Shown: positions 7,994 through 17,329, counted from the stretch's first letter. The stretch: DNA of 64,000 nucleotides from Galbibacter sp048266365 (GCF_048266365.1 NZ_JBLWZP010000001.1:124001-188000); one strand, 5' to 3'. Numbers and translations: made by a program. Notes: generated by a model not told the origin, from the letters alone.

Positions 7994-8758
7994 TTAGTTT
8001 ACCGCTGACTCCTGTTTTGTTTTCAAGGAATTAGCTGCAAGGGCTGCGCCGATTATTCCAGCCTCATTTCTAGATTCTGCAGGAATAACAGGAACTTTTA
8101 GCTTGAGATATTTCTTGTACTCATCAAAATACTTACTGCCGCCACCACCGATGATGAAAAGATCCGGGCAAAGGATTAAGTCCACATAATTAAGGACTTT
8201 ATTAAAACGTTTCCCCCATTTCTTAAAACTCATATTTTTGTTCTTACGCGTCGCATTCGATGCGTATTTTTCAATTCTGTCGTATCTCTTATAATGCAAT
8301 TGACCTAATTCTAGATTTGGGACAAGCTTTCCATCGAAAAAAGCACCACTGCCTAATCCGGTACCAACGGTAATGGTGAGCACTAATCCTTTTTTCCCTC
8401 TTCCTGCGCCAAAGTTCATTTCAGCTATACCCGCAGCATCGGCATCATTCACCACCACAAATGGGAGTCCGGTTTCTTTTTCAAAAAACTCATCAATATT
8501 AACACCTACCCATTTTGGATTTAGGTTGCTAGAGGTGTGTACAACACTGTGGTGGATCGAGGATGGAAATCCGCAGCCTACAGGGCCATTCCAATTAAAA
8601 TGTTCGATAATTGCCTTGACCACTTCTACCATAGCCTCAGGGGTTGCAGGTCGAGGCGTGTCTAATCGAAATCGTTCGGTGGTTAATTCACCTTTTTCGA
8701 TATCAACAATTGCACCTTTCATTCCCGTTGCCCCGATGTCTATCCCTAAAACTTCCAT
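7994..8758 (-). CDS. ppgK: Polyphosphate glucokinase (ROK family)
   Basis: Phosphorylates glucose to glucose-6-phosphate using polyphosphate (and often ATP) in the cytoplasm. The 254-residue protein belongs to the ROK/actin-like ATPase fold: phosphate-1 motif GIDIGATGMKGAIVD (residues 5-19), the catalytic aspartate in VVNDADAAGIAEMNFG (about 102-117), phosphate-2 motif TVGTGLGSG and the adenosine motif IIGGGGSKY near 215. The length and the LGQLHYKR segment in place of the ROK zinc-binding loop are typical of PpgK rather than of NagC-type ROK regulators. The gene is divergent from a CPBP protease. Distinguishing strict polyphosphate use from ATP use needs biochemistry. Confidence 0.88.
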   Translation of the reverse strand: MEVLGIDIGATGMKGAIVDIEKGELTTERFRLDTPRPATPEAMVEVVKAIIEHFNWNGPVGCGFPSSIHHSVVHTSSNLNPKWVGVNIDEFFEKETGLPFVVVNDADAAGIAEMNFGAGRGKKGLVLTITVGTGLGSGAFFDGKLVPNLELGQLHYKRYDRIEKYASNATRKNKNMSFKKWGKRFNKVLNYVDLILCPDLFIIGGGGSKYFDEYKKYLKLKVPVIPAESRNEAGIIGAALAANSLKTKQESAVN

Positions 8759-8952
8759 GTAATATTCTTTAAAAACAAATGCATTAGAACTGTAAATTTA
8801 AAAGATTGCTAGCATTAGGCAAATGTTTTTGCAATTTTTGTAAAAATCGATGATAATTGTACTCTAAAAGATTGCCGAAAACTTCTACAAAAAATGTAAA
8901 TTGTAGCAGCTTTATATTAAGAGACAAACTTAAAAATTTTGCACCCGGACAA

Positions 8953-9684
8953 ATGAACGATACCCAACAACATGTACATTGGAAATATGTCATTCTATTT
9001 GTGCTTATCTCTTATTTGATTTCTGCACCAGCAAACCTAGGCTGGTTATCTGACACATTAGAGAATTTCAGCTTACCATTTGGTTTAGATCAGTTTAAAA
9101 TACTATTGCAAGGTATAGGTCCATTTGTAGCTGGATTAGTACTTCGAAAGCTACACCCCAATGTCATCGATTCCACACCAAGGGGTAAATACAAAAGCAC
9201 TGGTTGGATGATGCTTGGGATTAGTGTCATTTTACTTACAGTGATCGGAAACCAAAACGACAAAGGTTTAAATCCGTACTATTGGGGAACTTTAACTGCT
9301 ATAGTGTTATCTATACATGCTTATTTCGAAGAAACCGGTTGGAGAGGATATTTAGAGCATGCGCTACAGCCCTTATCAGAACCAATCAGAGTGCTATTGA
9401 TTGCTGTAGTGTGGTATTTTTGGCATCTTAGTTTTCTTTCTGGGAATTCGATAAAATCAGAGGCACTGTTTTTTCTAATCCTCCTGGTTGGAACTTGGCT
9501 GTTAGGTAGACTGTTGGAGCAAACCAAGTCCATTTTAATCGTGGCAGCTTTTCACAGTGTTTTTAACCTAATGCAGTGGTGGGATTTAAGCTTTACTCCA
9601 AAGATTATTTGGCTTTCAGTCTTAGTATTGGTGTGGATTCTACTAATGACATTCCAAAAAAAGAAGCACAAAATAGAGGGGTAG
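8953..9684 (+). CDS. CPBP-family intramembrane metalloprotease (CAAX-like)
   Basis: A multi-pass membrane protein with the CPBP/Abi (Rce1-like) domain. I start at 8953 (MNDTQQHVHWKYV), since the frame's earlier start at 8857 adds a cysteine- and lysine-rich leader atypical for the family. Hydrophobic helices are clear near residues 14-30, 45-60, 85-100 and towards the C-terminus. The catalytic motifs are EETGWRGYLEHAL (EExxxR, about 128-140), FWHLSF (about 155-160) and AAFHSVFN (about 197-204). Such proteins cleave membrane or prenylated-like peptides and in bacteria are linked to bacteriocin self-immunity or stress; the substrate here is unknown. Its stop codon lies five bases before a transposase remnant, so the downstream sequence is a recombination scar. 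Confidence 0.82.
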   Translation: MNDTQQHVHWKYVILFVLISYLISAPANLGWLSDTLENFSLPFGLDQFKILLQGIGPFVAGLVLRKLHPNVIDSTPRGKYKSTGWMMLGISVILLTVIGNQNDKGLNPYYWGTLTAIVLSIHAYFEETGWRGYLEHALQPLSEPIRVLLIAVVWYFWHLSFLSGNSIKSEALFFLILLVGTWLLGRLLEQTKSILIVAAFHSVFNLMQWWDLSFTPKIIWLSVLVLVWILLMTFQKKKHKIEG

Positions 9685-9689
9685 CCTAG

Positions 9690-9932
9690 CCTACCCATGT
9701 GGTCAAATTGGACCGCCTAGAGAAGCTGGTGCTACTAGTGATGATTGCCTTCGTCTGGTGTTATCATATTGGAGATTATATCGACAAACAAGTAAGGCCT
9801 ATCTAGATTAAAAAACATGGACGCAGAGCCGTGAGCATAAGTAAATATGGACTGGATTACTTGTTTAGAGTGTTATTGATAGAATGTAATAAATTTAATA
9901 TCAATGTTTTACAATTTTTGTCATGTACTTAG
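9690..9932 (+). pseudogene. C-terminal remnant of an IS4-type (DDE) transposase
   Basis: One plus-strand frame reads PTHVVKLDRLEKLVLLVMIA, then FVWCYHIGDYIDKQVRPI, an in-frame TAG at 9804-9806, IKKHGRRAVSISKYGLDYLF, RVLLIECNKFNINV and LQFLSCT before a stop at 9930-9932. The order RLEKL..IAFVWCY..G..I....PI..K.HGRRA.S.FKYGLDYL..FLSCT is the C-terminal end of IS4-family transposases common in Flavobacteriaceae. The catalytic DDE part and both terminal inverted repeats are gone and the fragment has a nonsense mutation. It abuts the CPBP gene. I recognise it from the protein pattern, not from a search. Confidence 0.75.
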
Positions 9933-10073
9933 GAATTTTTTATAAAAATACAATTGAAGAAAATTCATTTTCTAAACGAAGATTCAAGTATAGTTGAAAG
10001 AATTCAAGAAGTTTTAAACCACTTCTAGCTGGAAAAAGCTTATTTTTAGAAAGCATTATTATATAAAGTAACC

Positions 10074-10301
10074 ATGGAATATCTTGATACCTCACCAATT
10101 GAACTCATTGGATATGCAGCTTCACTATGCGTATTAGTCTCTTTCTTTATGAAAAATATAAGGGCCTTGAGAATTGTAAACTCCATAGGTTGTGCACTGT
10201 TTGTTCTCTACGGAATCCTTTTGCCCACTATTCCGGTAGCACTCACTAATGGCGCTATTATAGGCGTGAATGTCTATTATTTGTGGATCAATAAGAAGTA
10301 A
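10074..10301 (+). CDS. Small membrane protein, SemiSWEET/YgjV-like
   Basis: A 75-residue protein with three predicted membrane helices: about residues 9-26 (ELIGYAASLCVLVSFFM), 33-50 (IVNSIGCALFVLYGILL) and 52-72 (IPVALTNGAIIGVNVYYLW). This triple-helix unit and the IGYAAS...VSFFMKNIRALRIVNSIG...N pattern resemble YgjV-like proteins and bacterial SemiSWEET/PQ-loop sugar transporters, which act as dimers. Homologues in Bacteroidota are sometimes mislabelled as uroporphyrinogen decarboxylase. It stands alone between an IS remnant and the convergent ftsE. A transport substrate is not known; SemiSWEET function is an inference from topology. Confidence 0.65.
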   Translation: MEYLDTSPIELIGYAASLCVLVSFFMKNIRALRIVNSIGCALFVLYGILLPTIPVALTNGAIIGVNVYYLWINKK

Positions 10302-10332
10302 ATACTGTCCTTGGGTTTAATTTCGAGAACGA

Positions 10333-11016
10333 TTACACATTTTTCTGTACAACCTCAAATACCTTACTGCCATCACATTTTAGTGTTTTGGAAGGGAACT
10401 TGAGCAGCAGCGCATAATCATGGGTTGCCATTAGAATGGTACGCCCGCTCTTGTTAATTTCCTGTAGTACTTCCATAACCTCTACACTGGTTTGTGGATC
10501 CAGGTTTCCGGTAGGCTCATCAGCGAGTATAAGTTCAGGGTCGTTTAGCAGGGAACGAGCAATCGCAACGCGCTGCTGTTCGCCGCCTGAGAGTTGATGC
10601 GGGTATTTAAAGCCTTTAGTTGCCATTCCTACTTTGGTTAAAACTTCATCAATTTTAGCTGCGATCTTATCCTTGTCAATCCAGCCGGTAGCCTTAAGTA
10701 CAAACAATAAATTGTCGTTAATGGTACGATCCGGTAAGAGCTTAAAATCCTGGAAAACGATACCTAATTTTCGTCTCAAAAATGGAATATCACTTTCCTT
10801 AAGTGTGCGTAAATCATAATCTACAATTGATCCTGAACCCTGTGTTAGCGGAAGATCACCGTAGAGTGTTTTCATGAAGCTACTTTTACCACTACCCGTT
10901 TTACCGATTAGATATACGAATTCACCTTGGTCAATAGATAGGTTAATTTCACTAAGCACTAAATTTTCTCTTTGATAGATAGCTACATCTCTTAGCTCTA
11001 GTATAACGTCACTCAT
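10333..11016 (-). CDS. ftsE: FtsE-like ABC transporter ATP-binding protein
   Basis: The cytoplasmic ATPase partner of FtsX; FtsEX couples cell division to peptidoglycan hydrolase activation at the septum. The 227-residue ABC domain shows Walker A GKTGSGKSSFMK (about 38-49), Q-loop VFQDFKLLPDRT (about 87-98), signature LSGGEQQRVAIARSL (about 142-156), Walker B LILADEPTGNLD and H-loop MATHDY. The Q-loop text and RTINDN segment are typical of FtsE rather than of LolD or MacB. No ftsX gene adjoins it, as is common in Bacteroidota, where ftsE and ftsX are separated. LolD-type function cannot be wholly excluded. Confidence 0.8.
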   Translation of the reverse strand: MSDVILELRDVAIYQRENLVLSEINLSIDQGEFVYLIGKTGSGKSSFMKTLYGDLPLTQGSGSIVDYDLRTLKESDIPFLRRKLGIVFQDFKLLPDRTINDNLLFVLKATGWIDKDKIAAKIDEVLTKVGMATKGFKYPHQLSGGEQQRVAIARSLLNDPELILADEPTGNLDPQTSVEVMEVLQEINKSGRTILMATHDYALLLKFPSKTLKCDGSKVFEVVQKNV

Positions 11017-11203
11017 GGGTAGTTAAAATTGATAATTTGTTGTATTTGAATTTAAAGTAATGGTCTGCGCTAATGGTCAGTACATCAATATATTTTAAAT
11101 TCACCTTATTCAAAGGTAAATATAATATGTGTTTCTGTCATAGAATTTCTTTCTTTAGGATAATTATAACAAAAATTCGACGTTAATAATGTAATCATCA
11201 TGT

Positions 11204-11211
11204 ATTTTTGA
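11204..11211 (+). promoter_or_regulatory. Probable -7 promoter element of the TPR/outer-membrane barrel pair
   Basis: TATTTTTG fits TAnnTTTG and lies 22 bases before the TPR gene's start codon. No clear -33 TTG was found. Confidence 0.45.
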
Positions 11212-11233
11212 ATTCGGAACTAAAGATGTTTAT

Positions 11234-14200
11234 ATGTATCGACAACCTAAAGGATTTATTGTGTTCTTGTTATTGGGAAGTGCCTACCTTCACGCACAAG
11301 AATCTACGGTTTACACCCATGATGATAAGGATTATTACAAAGCATTAGATCTTTATCATCAAAATCAGTATCAAGCCTCACAATTATTGTTTAACAAGGT
11401 TAAAAGTTCAACGGACAACGAGTCTTTGGAAGCTAGTTCTGCCTATTATGCTGCCAATGCTGCAATTCGGACCAATCAATTAGGTGCGGATCAATTGATG
11501 GAGGACTTTGTTACCCAATACCCGACCTCCACAAAGAGAAGCTCAGCCTATATGGATGTTGCGGATTACTACTTTGATCAAGGGAAATATGTAGATGCCC
11601 TTCAGTGGTTGGATAGAGCAGAGGATCGGTCCATGAGCCTAAGTGAGCAAGAAGAATTCAACTTTAAAAAAGGATACGCCCTGTTTACCGCTAAAAAATA
11701 CGCGGCTTCAAAACAGTATCTAGAGCGTATTTCCAATACCGACAAATATGGTTCACAAGCGAAATACTACATAGGTTATATGGCCTATCAAGGAGATGAC
11801 TACTCCGAGGCTACGCAATATTTTGATCAAGTTTCCTCAAATCAAGAGCTCAACACAAAGCTGTCTTATTATCAAGCTGACATGAACTTCAAGCTCGGAA
11901 AGTTTGACGAGGCTATCGCTCTTGCAAAAGGACAACTTGCAAATTCAGATCCCAAAGAGACCTCCGAGTTAAATAAGATCATTGGTGAGAGCTACTTCAA
12001 TAAAGAGCAGTACCAAGAGGCTATTCCTTATTTAAAACAATACAAGGGTAAACAAGGAAGATGGAACAATACCGATTTCTACCAATTGGGATATGCTTAT
12101 TACAAGCAAGGCGAATATGAGTCGGCCATCGGTCAGTTTAATAAAATTGTTGAAGGAAATAATGCTGTTGCTCAAAATGCCTATTACCATTTGGCAGAGT
12201 GTTATTTGAAAACAGACAAGAAGCAACAGGCCTTAAATGCTTTTAGAAATGCTTCTCAAATGAGTTTTGATCAACAGATTCAAAGTGATGCTGCATTAAA
12301 TTATGCACGCCTTAGTTATGAAATCGGAAACCCGTATGAGAGTGCGCCTATTGTGCTTACCAACTACTTAGAGAAGTATCCGAACAGCAAGAACAAGCAA
12401 GAGATTCAAGACCTGTTAGTGGATTCTTATATAACTTCAAAAGATTACGATGCTGCGCTGGAGCTTTTAGAAAGCAATAAAAATTTTAGTAATAAAACGA
12501 CCTATCAAAAAGTTGCCTTCTACAGAGCCTTGGAGCTTTTTAATCAAGGATCTTATGATCAGGCTAAGGGGTATTTTGAAAAATCTTTAAAAGAGCAGCA
12601 GGACATGCGCTTTACAGCTAGAGCCTTATATTGGAATGCTCAGGTCGATTATGTCAATGAAAACTACCAGGAAGCCGTGCTTGGTTGGAAACAATTCTCC
12701 CAAAATGCACTAGCATCACAAACGCCTGAGTACAATAATCATTTATATGATTTGGCTTATGCGTATTTTAAATTAAAAGATTACGATCAAGCAGCGACCA
12801 ATTTTAAAGCCTATCTAAACAGTGGTTCTGATAAAGACAAGGCTCATGTAAAAGATACGTATTTGCGACTTGCGGATAGTCAATTTGCAGATCGCAGTTA
12901 CTGGCCGGCAATGGAAGCTTATAACAAAGCTATTGAAATGGGAGGGGAAAACGCCGATTACGCCCACTATCAAAAAGCAATCAGTTACGGTTTTGTAGAT
13001 CGTACACCAAAAAAGATAGAGGAATTGGTAAGCTTCGTACAGCGATTTCCAAAATCCAATCTAGCGGATGACGCCCTATATGAATTAGGAAATACCTATA
13101 TAAATAATGATCAAGCAGACAAAGGTGTCGCAGTATATCATGATTTATATACGAAATACCCTATGAGTTCTTTTGTCTCCAAAGCCAAATTAAAAGAAGG
13201 CTTGTCATATTACAACTCAGGTCAAAACGAAAAGGCATTGACGCAGTTAAAAGCTGTAACTACGCAATTTCCAAACACTCCTCAGGCCATTCAAGCGGTG
13301 GCAACTGCAAAACAGATTTATGTGGATCAAGGAAATGTAACGGCATATGCAGACTGGGTTAAGGGTCTTGACTTTGTTAAAGTAACGGAGAATGAACTCG
13401 AAAGTGCTTCCTTTGAATCCGCAGAAAGACAATACGTTCAAAACAAAACCAAAGCGGCCATTAAAGGCTTTGAAAATTATATCAGCCAATTTCCAAACGG
13501 CGCCCAAGTTCTCAAGTCACATTTTTATTTAGGGCAGTTGTATTACAAGGATGGATTGCAAGAACAGGCATTACCTCATTTTAGGTATGTGGTGGATCAG
13601 AATAGAAGTGAGTTCTCTGAAGAATCCGCTGTTAGAGCTGCAGAAATCTATATGGATAAACAAGATTACAATCAGGCTATTCCTATTTTGAAGACCTTGG
13701 AACAAGGGGCAGATTTTCAAGAGAATATCATTTTCGCTCAATCCAATATTATGAAGGCGAGCTATCAGCAAAAGAATTATCCACAAACCATTGCTTATGC
13801 AGAAAAGGTGTTGGCGAATTCAAAGGTTGAAGATCGTATTAAAAGTGATGCCCACATTATGATCGCAAGGTCCGCAATGGCCACAGGGAATGAAGCAAAA
13901 GCTAAAGAGGCTTATGCTAAAGTTCAAAAAATAGCCACAGGGAAACTCGCAGCTGAGGCGCTCTACTACGATGCCTATTTTAAAAATAAAGAAGGGAATT
14001 ACGAAGCATCAAATGCTTCAGCTCAAAACCTAGCTAAAAACTATGCTTCCTATAAGGAATTTGGTGCCAAAGGACTTGTTGTCATGGCTAAAAACTTTGC
14101 GGCCATGGATGACGCCTTCCAGGCCACCTATATTTTGCAAAGTGTCATTGATAACTTTGGTCAATTCCCGGAAGTGGTAGGACAAGCCAAAACGGAGTTG

Positions 14201-14260
14201 GCAAAAGTTAAAGAGAAAGAAGCCCAACGAAATTCATCCATTGCTCCAAATCAAAATTAA
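11234..14260 (+). CDS. Large periplasmic TPR-repeat protein
   Basis: A 1008-residue exported protein: signal peptide MYRQPKGFIVFLLLGSAYLHA followed almost entirely by tetratricopeptide repeats. Repeat units of about 34 residues can be followed with the usual W/LG/Y..A.Y.Q..Y..A...F..V pattern, for example DDKDYYKALDLYHQNQYQAS, AYYKQGEYESAIGQFNKIVE and ALYELGNTYINNDQADKGVA. Such arrays are scaffolds for protein-protein contact; no catalytic domain is visible. The stop TAA overlaps the ATG of the next gene by one base (TAATG at 14258-14262), so the TPR protein and the outer-membrane barrel downstream are translationally coupled and probably work as a pair. Paired TPR plus TonB-receptor-like genes are conserved in Flavobacteriaceae; their job is not established as far as I know. 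Confidence 0.8.
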   Translation: MYRQPKGFIVFLLLGSAYLHAQESTVYTHDDKDYYKALDLYHQNQYQASQLLFNKVKSSTDNESLEASSAYYAANAAIRTNQLGADQLMEDFVTQYPTSTKRSSAYMDVADYYFDQGKYVDALQWLDRAEDRSMSLSEQEEFNFKKGYALFTAKKYAASKQYLERISNTDKYGSQAKYYIGYMAYQGDDYSEATQYFDQVSSNQELNTKLSYYQADMNFKLGKFDEAIALAKGQLANSDPKETSELNKIIGESYFNKEQYQEAIPYLKQYKGKQGRWNNTDFYQLGYAYYKQGEYESAIGQFNKIVEGNNAVAQNAYYHLAECYLKTDKKQQALNAFRNASQMSFDQQIQSDAALNYARLSYEIGNPYESAPIVLTNYLEKYPNSKNKQEIQDLLVDSYITSKDYDAALELLESNKNFSNKTTYQKVAFYRALELFNQGSYDQAKGYFEKSLKEQQDMRFTARALYWNAQVDYVNENYQEAVLGWKQFSQNALASQTPEYNNHLYDLAYAYFKLKDYDQAATNFKAYLNSGSDKDKAHVKDTYLRLADSQFADRSYWPAMEAYNKAIEMGGENADYAHYQKAISYGFVDRTPKKIEELVSFVQRFPKSNLADDALYELGNTYINNDQADKGVAVYHDLYTKYPMSSFVSKAKLKEGLSYYNSGQNEKALTQLKAVTTQFPNTPQAIQAVATAKQIYVDQGNVTAYADWVKGLDFVKVTENELESASFESAERQYVQNKTKAAIKGFENYISQFPNGAQVLKSHFYLGQLYYKDGLQEQALPHFRYVVDQNRSEFSEESAVRAAEIYMDKQDYNQAIPILKTLEQGADFQENIIFAQSNIMKASYQQKNYPQTIAYAEKVLANSKVEDRIKSDAHIMIARSAMATGNEAKAKEAYAKVQKIATGKLAAEALYYDAYFKNKEGNYEASNASAQNLAKNYASYKEFGAKGLVVMAKNFAAMDDAFQATYILQSVIDNFGQFPEVVGQAKTELAKVKEKEAQRNSSIAPNQN

Positions 14261-16077
14261 TGAGAGATTTTATGAGAGTTCACGTTTATAGTACAGCGAA
14301 TAAACCAAAATTTTTTAGGAGTCCGGGCAATGTGATTTTGGGTATCCTAGGTTTATTAATAACAGGAGTAGGAAGTTTGTCAGCACAAGAAAAAGACAGC
14401 ACTGACCTGAAAAAAGAAGAAGGTATCGGAACCGAGGTGGTCAATGTGGTAAAAGCCTATACGCCAACGATTTCAGATGCCAATAAAATTCAAACAACCC
14501 CATCGCTGAGTGATTCTATCACCACAGCGACCAAAGAAATAGATTATACCATTTTCTCGGTTCCCGTAGCCTCTACCTTTACCCCCTCAAAGGGAAAAGC
14601 CACCGGCCTTAAAAGAGCACCGAAAGAACAACTTTACAATTCATACTTGGCACTCGGCCTTGGGAATTACAATACTGCATTGCTGGATTTTTATACCAGT
14701 TATGATTTTAGTAGAGATCAGAGACTCGATGTGATGCTGACACACCATTCCTCACAGGGAGGAATAGATGAAGTGGAACTGGATGATAAGTTTTTCAATA
14801 CCGCACTTCAGGCGCATTACAAGATGAACGATCGTTATATGAATTGGGGTATAAAAGGAGGTTTCCAACACCAGATCTATAACTGGTACGGAGTGCCTAC
14901 AGGAGTGTACGCTAATGAAGAATTAGCAGCAATTGATGAAAAACAATCTTATTACACTGCCTTTATTGGTGGAGATATCGGATTTCAAGATTCCTACTTT
15001 ACCGGTGGAGAGGTCTATTATCGTCGGTTCTGGGATGGTTTTAGCTCAGGAGAGAATCGTGCCGTTCTAAGCCCTAAATTTCAATTCCCGATGGGAAGTG
15101 AATTGGTCAACTTAGATCTCAAGGTGGATTATGTAGGTGGTGATTTTGATCGTACTTATTTTAATGTAGATACACCAATAAAATACAGCAATCTAATGGC
15201 AGGTCTTAGTCCAAGCATACAACTCACAGGAGAGGATTATGCTGTGACTCTTGGAGCTTCTATTTATTACAACCAAGATATAGAAAACAGTGATGGCGAC
15301 TTTTTCTTTTATCCTAATGTACATGCAACCTATGATGTCATAGATGAGTTTGTAACCGTTTACGGAGGTGTTGATGGGGAGCTGAAGCAAAATTCATATT
15401 ACGATTTTGCACAAGAAAACCCCTATGTATCACCTACCATATACGTACGGCCAACCGATCAGAAATACAACGGTTATGTCGGAGTTCAAGGCCGATTTTT
15501 GCCTAATGTAGGGTATAACCTAAAAGGTAGCTATCGCTCTGTAAGCAATGCGTATTTCTATCGTTCAAATTCCTTCCATACCGGTATGGATAGTCAAATC
15601 CAAAACAATCAGGGCTACGCCTATGGGAACTCATTTGAGGTGCTTTATGATGATGTGAGTTCAATCTCTGTATTTGGTGAGATCAACGTAGATATCAATC
15701 GTAATTTCTCCGCTGGTATTAATGCAGAATTTCTAAACTACGCCATGGACGATATCTATGAGCCATGGAACGTTCCTAACTTTAAATCCGCTGCCTTTGC
15801 TTCTTATTATATAGGGAAGTGGTCAGCAGGTGTTAAGGCCTTTTATATAGGAGAACGAGAAGACTTTATCGACAATCCGACACGGATAAGTCCTGAGCGT
15901 TATACCCTGGATGGTTATTTTGATTTAAATGCCAATGTAGGTTATGAAATTACTGATCAGTGGTCAGCGTTTATAAAAGCAAATAATATCACAGGTGGTC
16001 CTTACCAGAGGTATGTGCATTACCCGGTTCAAGACTTTCAAATCTTAGCAGGAATTTCATATAAATTTGATTTATAA
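14260..16077 (+). CDS. TonB-dependent-receptor-like outer-membrane barrel protein
   Basis: A 605-residue protein with a signal peptide (hydrophobic GNVILGILGLLITGVGSLSA, cleavage near residue 43), a short periplasmic segment (KEEGIGTEVVNVVKAYTPT, which resembles a plug-domain start) and then about 450 residues of alternating aromatic/hydrophobic strands typical of a beta-barrel, ending in ILAGISYKFDL with a hydrophobic C-terminal strand. It is shorter than full TonB receptors (700-1000 residues) and lacks an obvious complete plug, so it may be a plug-less or reduced barrel. Start chosen at the ATG overlapping the TPR stop. It is second in a two-gene unit and ends at a terminator. Substrate unknown. 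Confidence 0.75.
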   Translation: MRDFMRVHVYSTANKPKFFRSPGNVILGILGLLITGVGSLSAQEKDSTDLKKEEGIGTEVVNVVKAYTPTISDANKIQTTPSLSDSITTATKEIDYTIFSVPVASTFTPSKGKATGLKRAPKEQLYNSYLALGLGNYNTALLDFYTSYDFSRDQRLDVMLTHHSSQGGIDEVELDDKFFNTALQAHYKMNDRYMNWGIKGGFQHQIYNWYGVPTGVYANEELAAIDEKQSYYTAFIGGDIGFQDSYFTGGEVYYRRFWDGFSSGENRAVLSPKFQFPMGSELVNLDLKVDYVGGDFDRTYFNVDTPIKYSNLMAGLSPSIQLTGEDYAVTLGASIYYNQDIENSDGDFFFYPNVHATYDVIDEFVTVYGGVDGELKQNSYYDFAQENPYVSPTIYVRPTDQKYNGYVGVQGRFLPNVGYNLKGSYRSVSNAYFYRSNSFHTGMDSQIQNNQGYAYGNSFEVLYDDVSSISVFGEINVDINRNFSAGINAEFLNYAMDDIYEPWNVPNFKSAAFASYYIGKWSAGVKAFYIGEREDFIDNPTRISPERYTLDGYFDLNANVGYEITDQWSAFIKANNITGGPYQRYVHYPVQDFQILAGISYKFDL

Positions 16078-16143
16078 AAAAAGGGTATACCCAATACAAA
16101 AATATAAAAAAACGAGATCACTTCATTGATCAGTAGAAGATAC

Positions 16144-16172
16144 AGATGGTGCCAGTGGCACCATCTTCTTTT
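16144..16172 (+). terminator. Terminator after the TPR/barrel pair
   Basis: Perfect 10-bp inverted repeat AGATGGTGCC (16144-16153) and GGCACCATCT (16157-16166) with a three-base loop, followed by TCTTTT. Confidence 0.8.
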
Positions 16173-16243
16173 CATTCGAATAGGGTTTTAATAGTAATCA
16201 TTTTCAGGATTATACAGTTCAACTTATTTCAGGCTAATCTAGT

Positions 16244-16858
16244 TTAAGAAATTGATAGTTGTTTTAATTGATATTTCCATTTTCCATTTCTCCATTCGGC
16301 ATATACAACATATGTACTGGCATTTAATTTTCCTTTAAAATAATGAACTTCAAAATATGCCTTTTTTTGATCTTTTGAGAATAATAAATTTTGAAAACTT
16401 ATGATTCCTCCATAATTATCACGGTAACGAACAGTAGATAGTATATTTTCAATTTCACTAGACTGGATACTCCGTATAATTACCTCTTTACTTCTTAATA
16501 TGGAGTTAATATCTATATATACTGCCGGTGTAAGCGAAGTAGAAATTTCCTTAACAAAAGAAAAACCCACTGGAAAATCCATTTTAGGCTTGAAAGCAGA
16601 ATCATACCGTATACTATCGTTTATGTATACTGTTAATGGTTTTAAGTTTCTAATTACAGAATCCGGTTTCATTTTCCCTTCGTAATAAGTGCTATCATGC
16701 ATGTCTGGCGGCGGGAGTGGAACATACATTCTATAGTCTTTTTTATTATCGAATTGCTCAGTCAAAAACTGAATGAGGACTTCATTCTGATTGGAATTAG
16801 GTTTACTGCATTGATAGAATAAACCTAGAACAAAGAAAATTATTAAAATTACTCGCAT
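16244..16858 (-). CDS. Hypothetical lipoprotein
   Basis: A 204-residue protein with an N-terminal hydrophobic stretch and a plausible lipobox (LFYQC, Cys17), so probably a membrane-anchored lipoprotein. The mature part has no motif I recognise; it includes YVPLPPPDMHDSTYYEGKM and ends in a segment (FEVHYFKGKLNASTYVVYAE, then WRNGKWKYQL) with the look of an NTF2/DUF-type beta-sheet domain with a terminal W..GKW hairpin. It and the next leftward gene (16928-17329) form a pair of small AT-rich exported-protein genes between conserved neighbours, which may be an accessory insertion. Confidence 0.6.
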   Translation of the reverse strand: MRVILIIFFVLGLFYQCSKPNSNQNEVLIQFLTEQFDNKKDYRMYVPLPPPDMHDSTYYEGKMKPDSVIRNLKPLTVYINDSIRYDSAFKPKMDFPVGFSFVKEISTSLTPAVYIDINSILRSKEVIIRSIQSSEIENILSTVRYRDNYGGIISFQNLLFSKDQKKAYFEVHYFKGKLNASTYVVYAEWRNGKWKYQLKQLSIS

Positions 16859-16927
16859 GATATTTTATTTCTATTTACCTACCGGATAGCTTCTACTTTG
16901 TTTTTACTTAGAACAATTTTTTCTACT

Positions 16928-17329
16928 TTAATAATCTATCCACCACACCCGGGTACGCTTGTATTTACATTCGGGTAGCTTTTCTAATATATATACGTAT
17001 TCGAAAATTTCATTAAAAGTTTCAATGAATAGGTTTTTTTCATCGCTAACTTCAAGAAAATTTTTCTTAGCCTCAGTGTAAAGATTACTAACTGTTGAAA
17101 ATTCTATAAGCTGAATTTTTTTGAAATCAATTGTATCGATTTTATTATATCGATTTATATCAAACAAATTTTCATCTATTATATAGTATAGATCCTCCCC
17201 TTTGCATATAATGGAATCTTTTTCAGGTTTGTATAACAGGTACTTTTCCTGAGATTTTCCTAAAAAAGGAAACATAAGTACTATAATAACTATTTTAATC
17301 ACATGATTTGCTTCCATTATTTTTTTCAT
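16928..17329 (-). CDS. Hypothetical secreted protein
   Basis: A 133-residue protein with a probable signal peptide (ANHVIKIVIIVLMFPFLGKS, then Q). The mature part is acidic and lysine-rich with no recognisable domain; the C-terminus is CKYKRTRVWWIDY. The gene is notably AT-rich. It precedes the 204-residue lipoprotein gene on the same strand by about 70 bases, so the two may be co-transcribed. A start at Met5 is equally possible. Confidence 0.5.
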   Translation of the reverse strand: MKKIMEANHVIKIVIIVLMFPFLGKSQEKYLLYKPEKDSIICKGEDLYYIIDENLFDINRYNKIDTIDFKKIQLIEFSTVSNLYTEAKKNFLEVSDEKNLFIETFNEIFEYVYILEKLPECKYKRTRVWWIDY

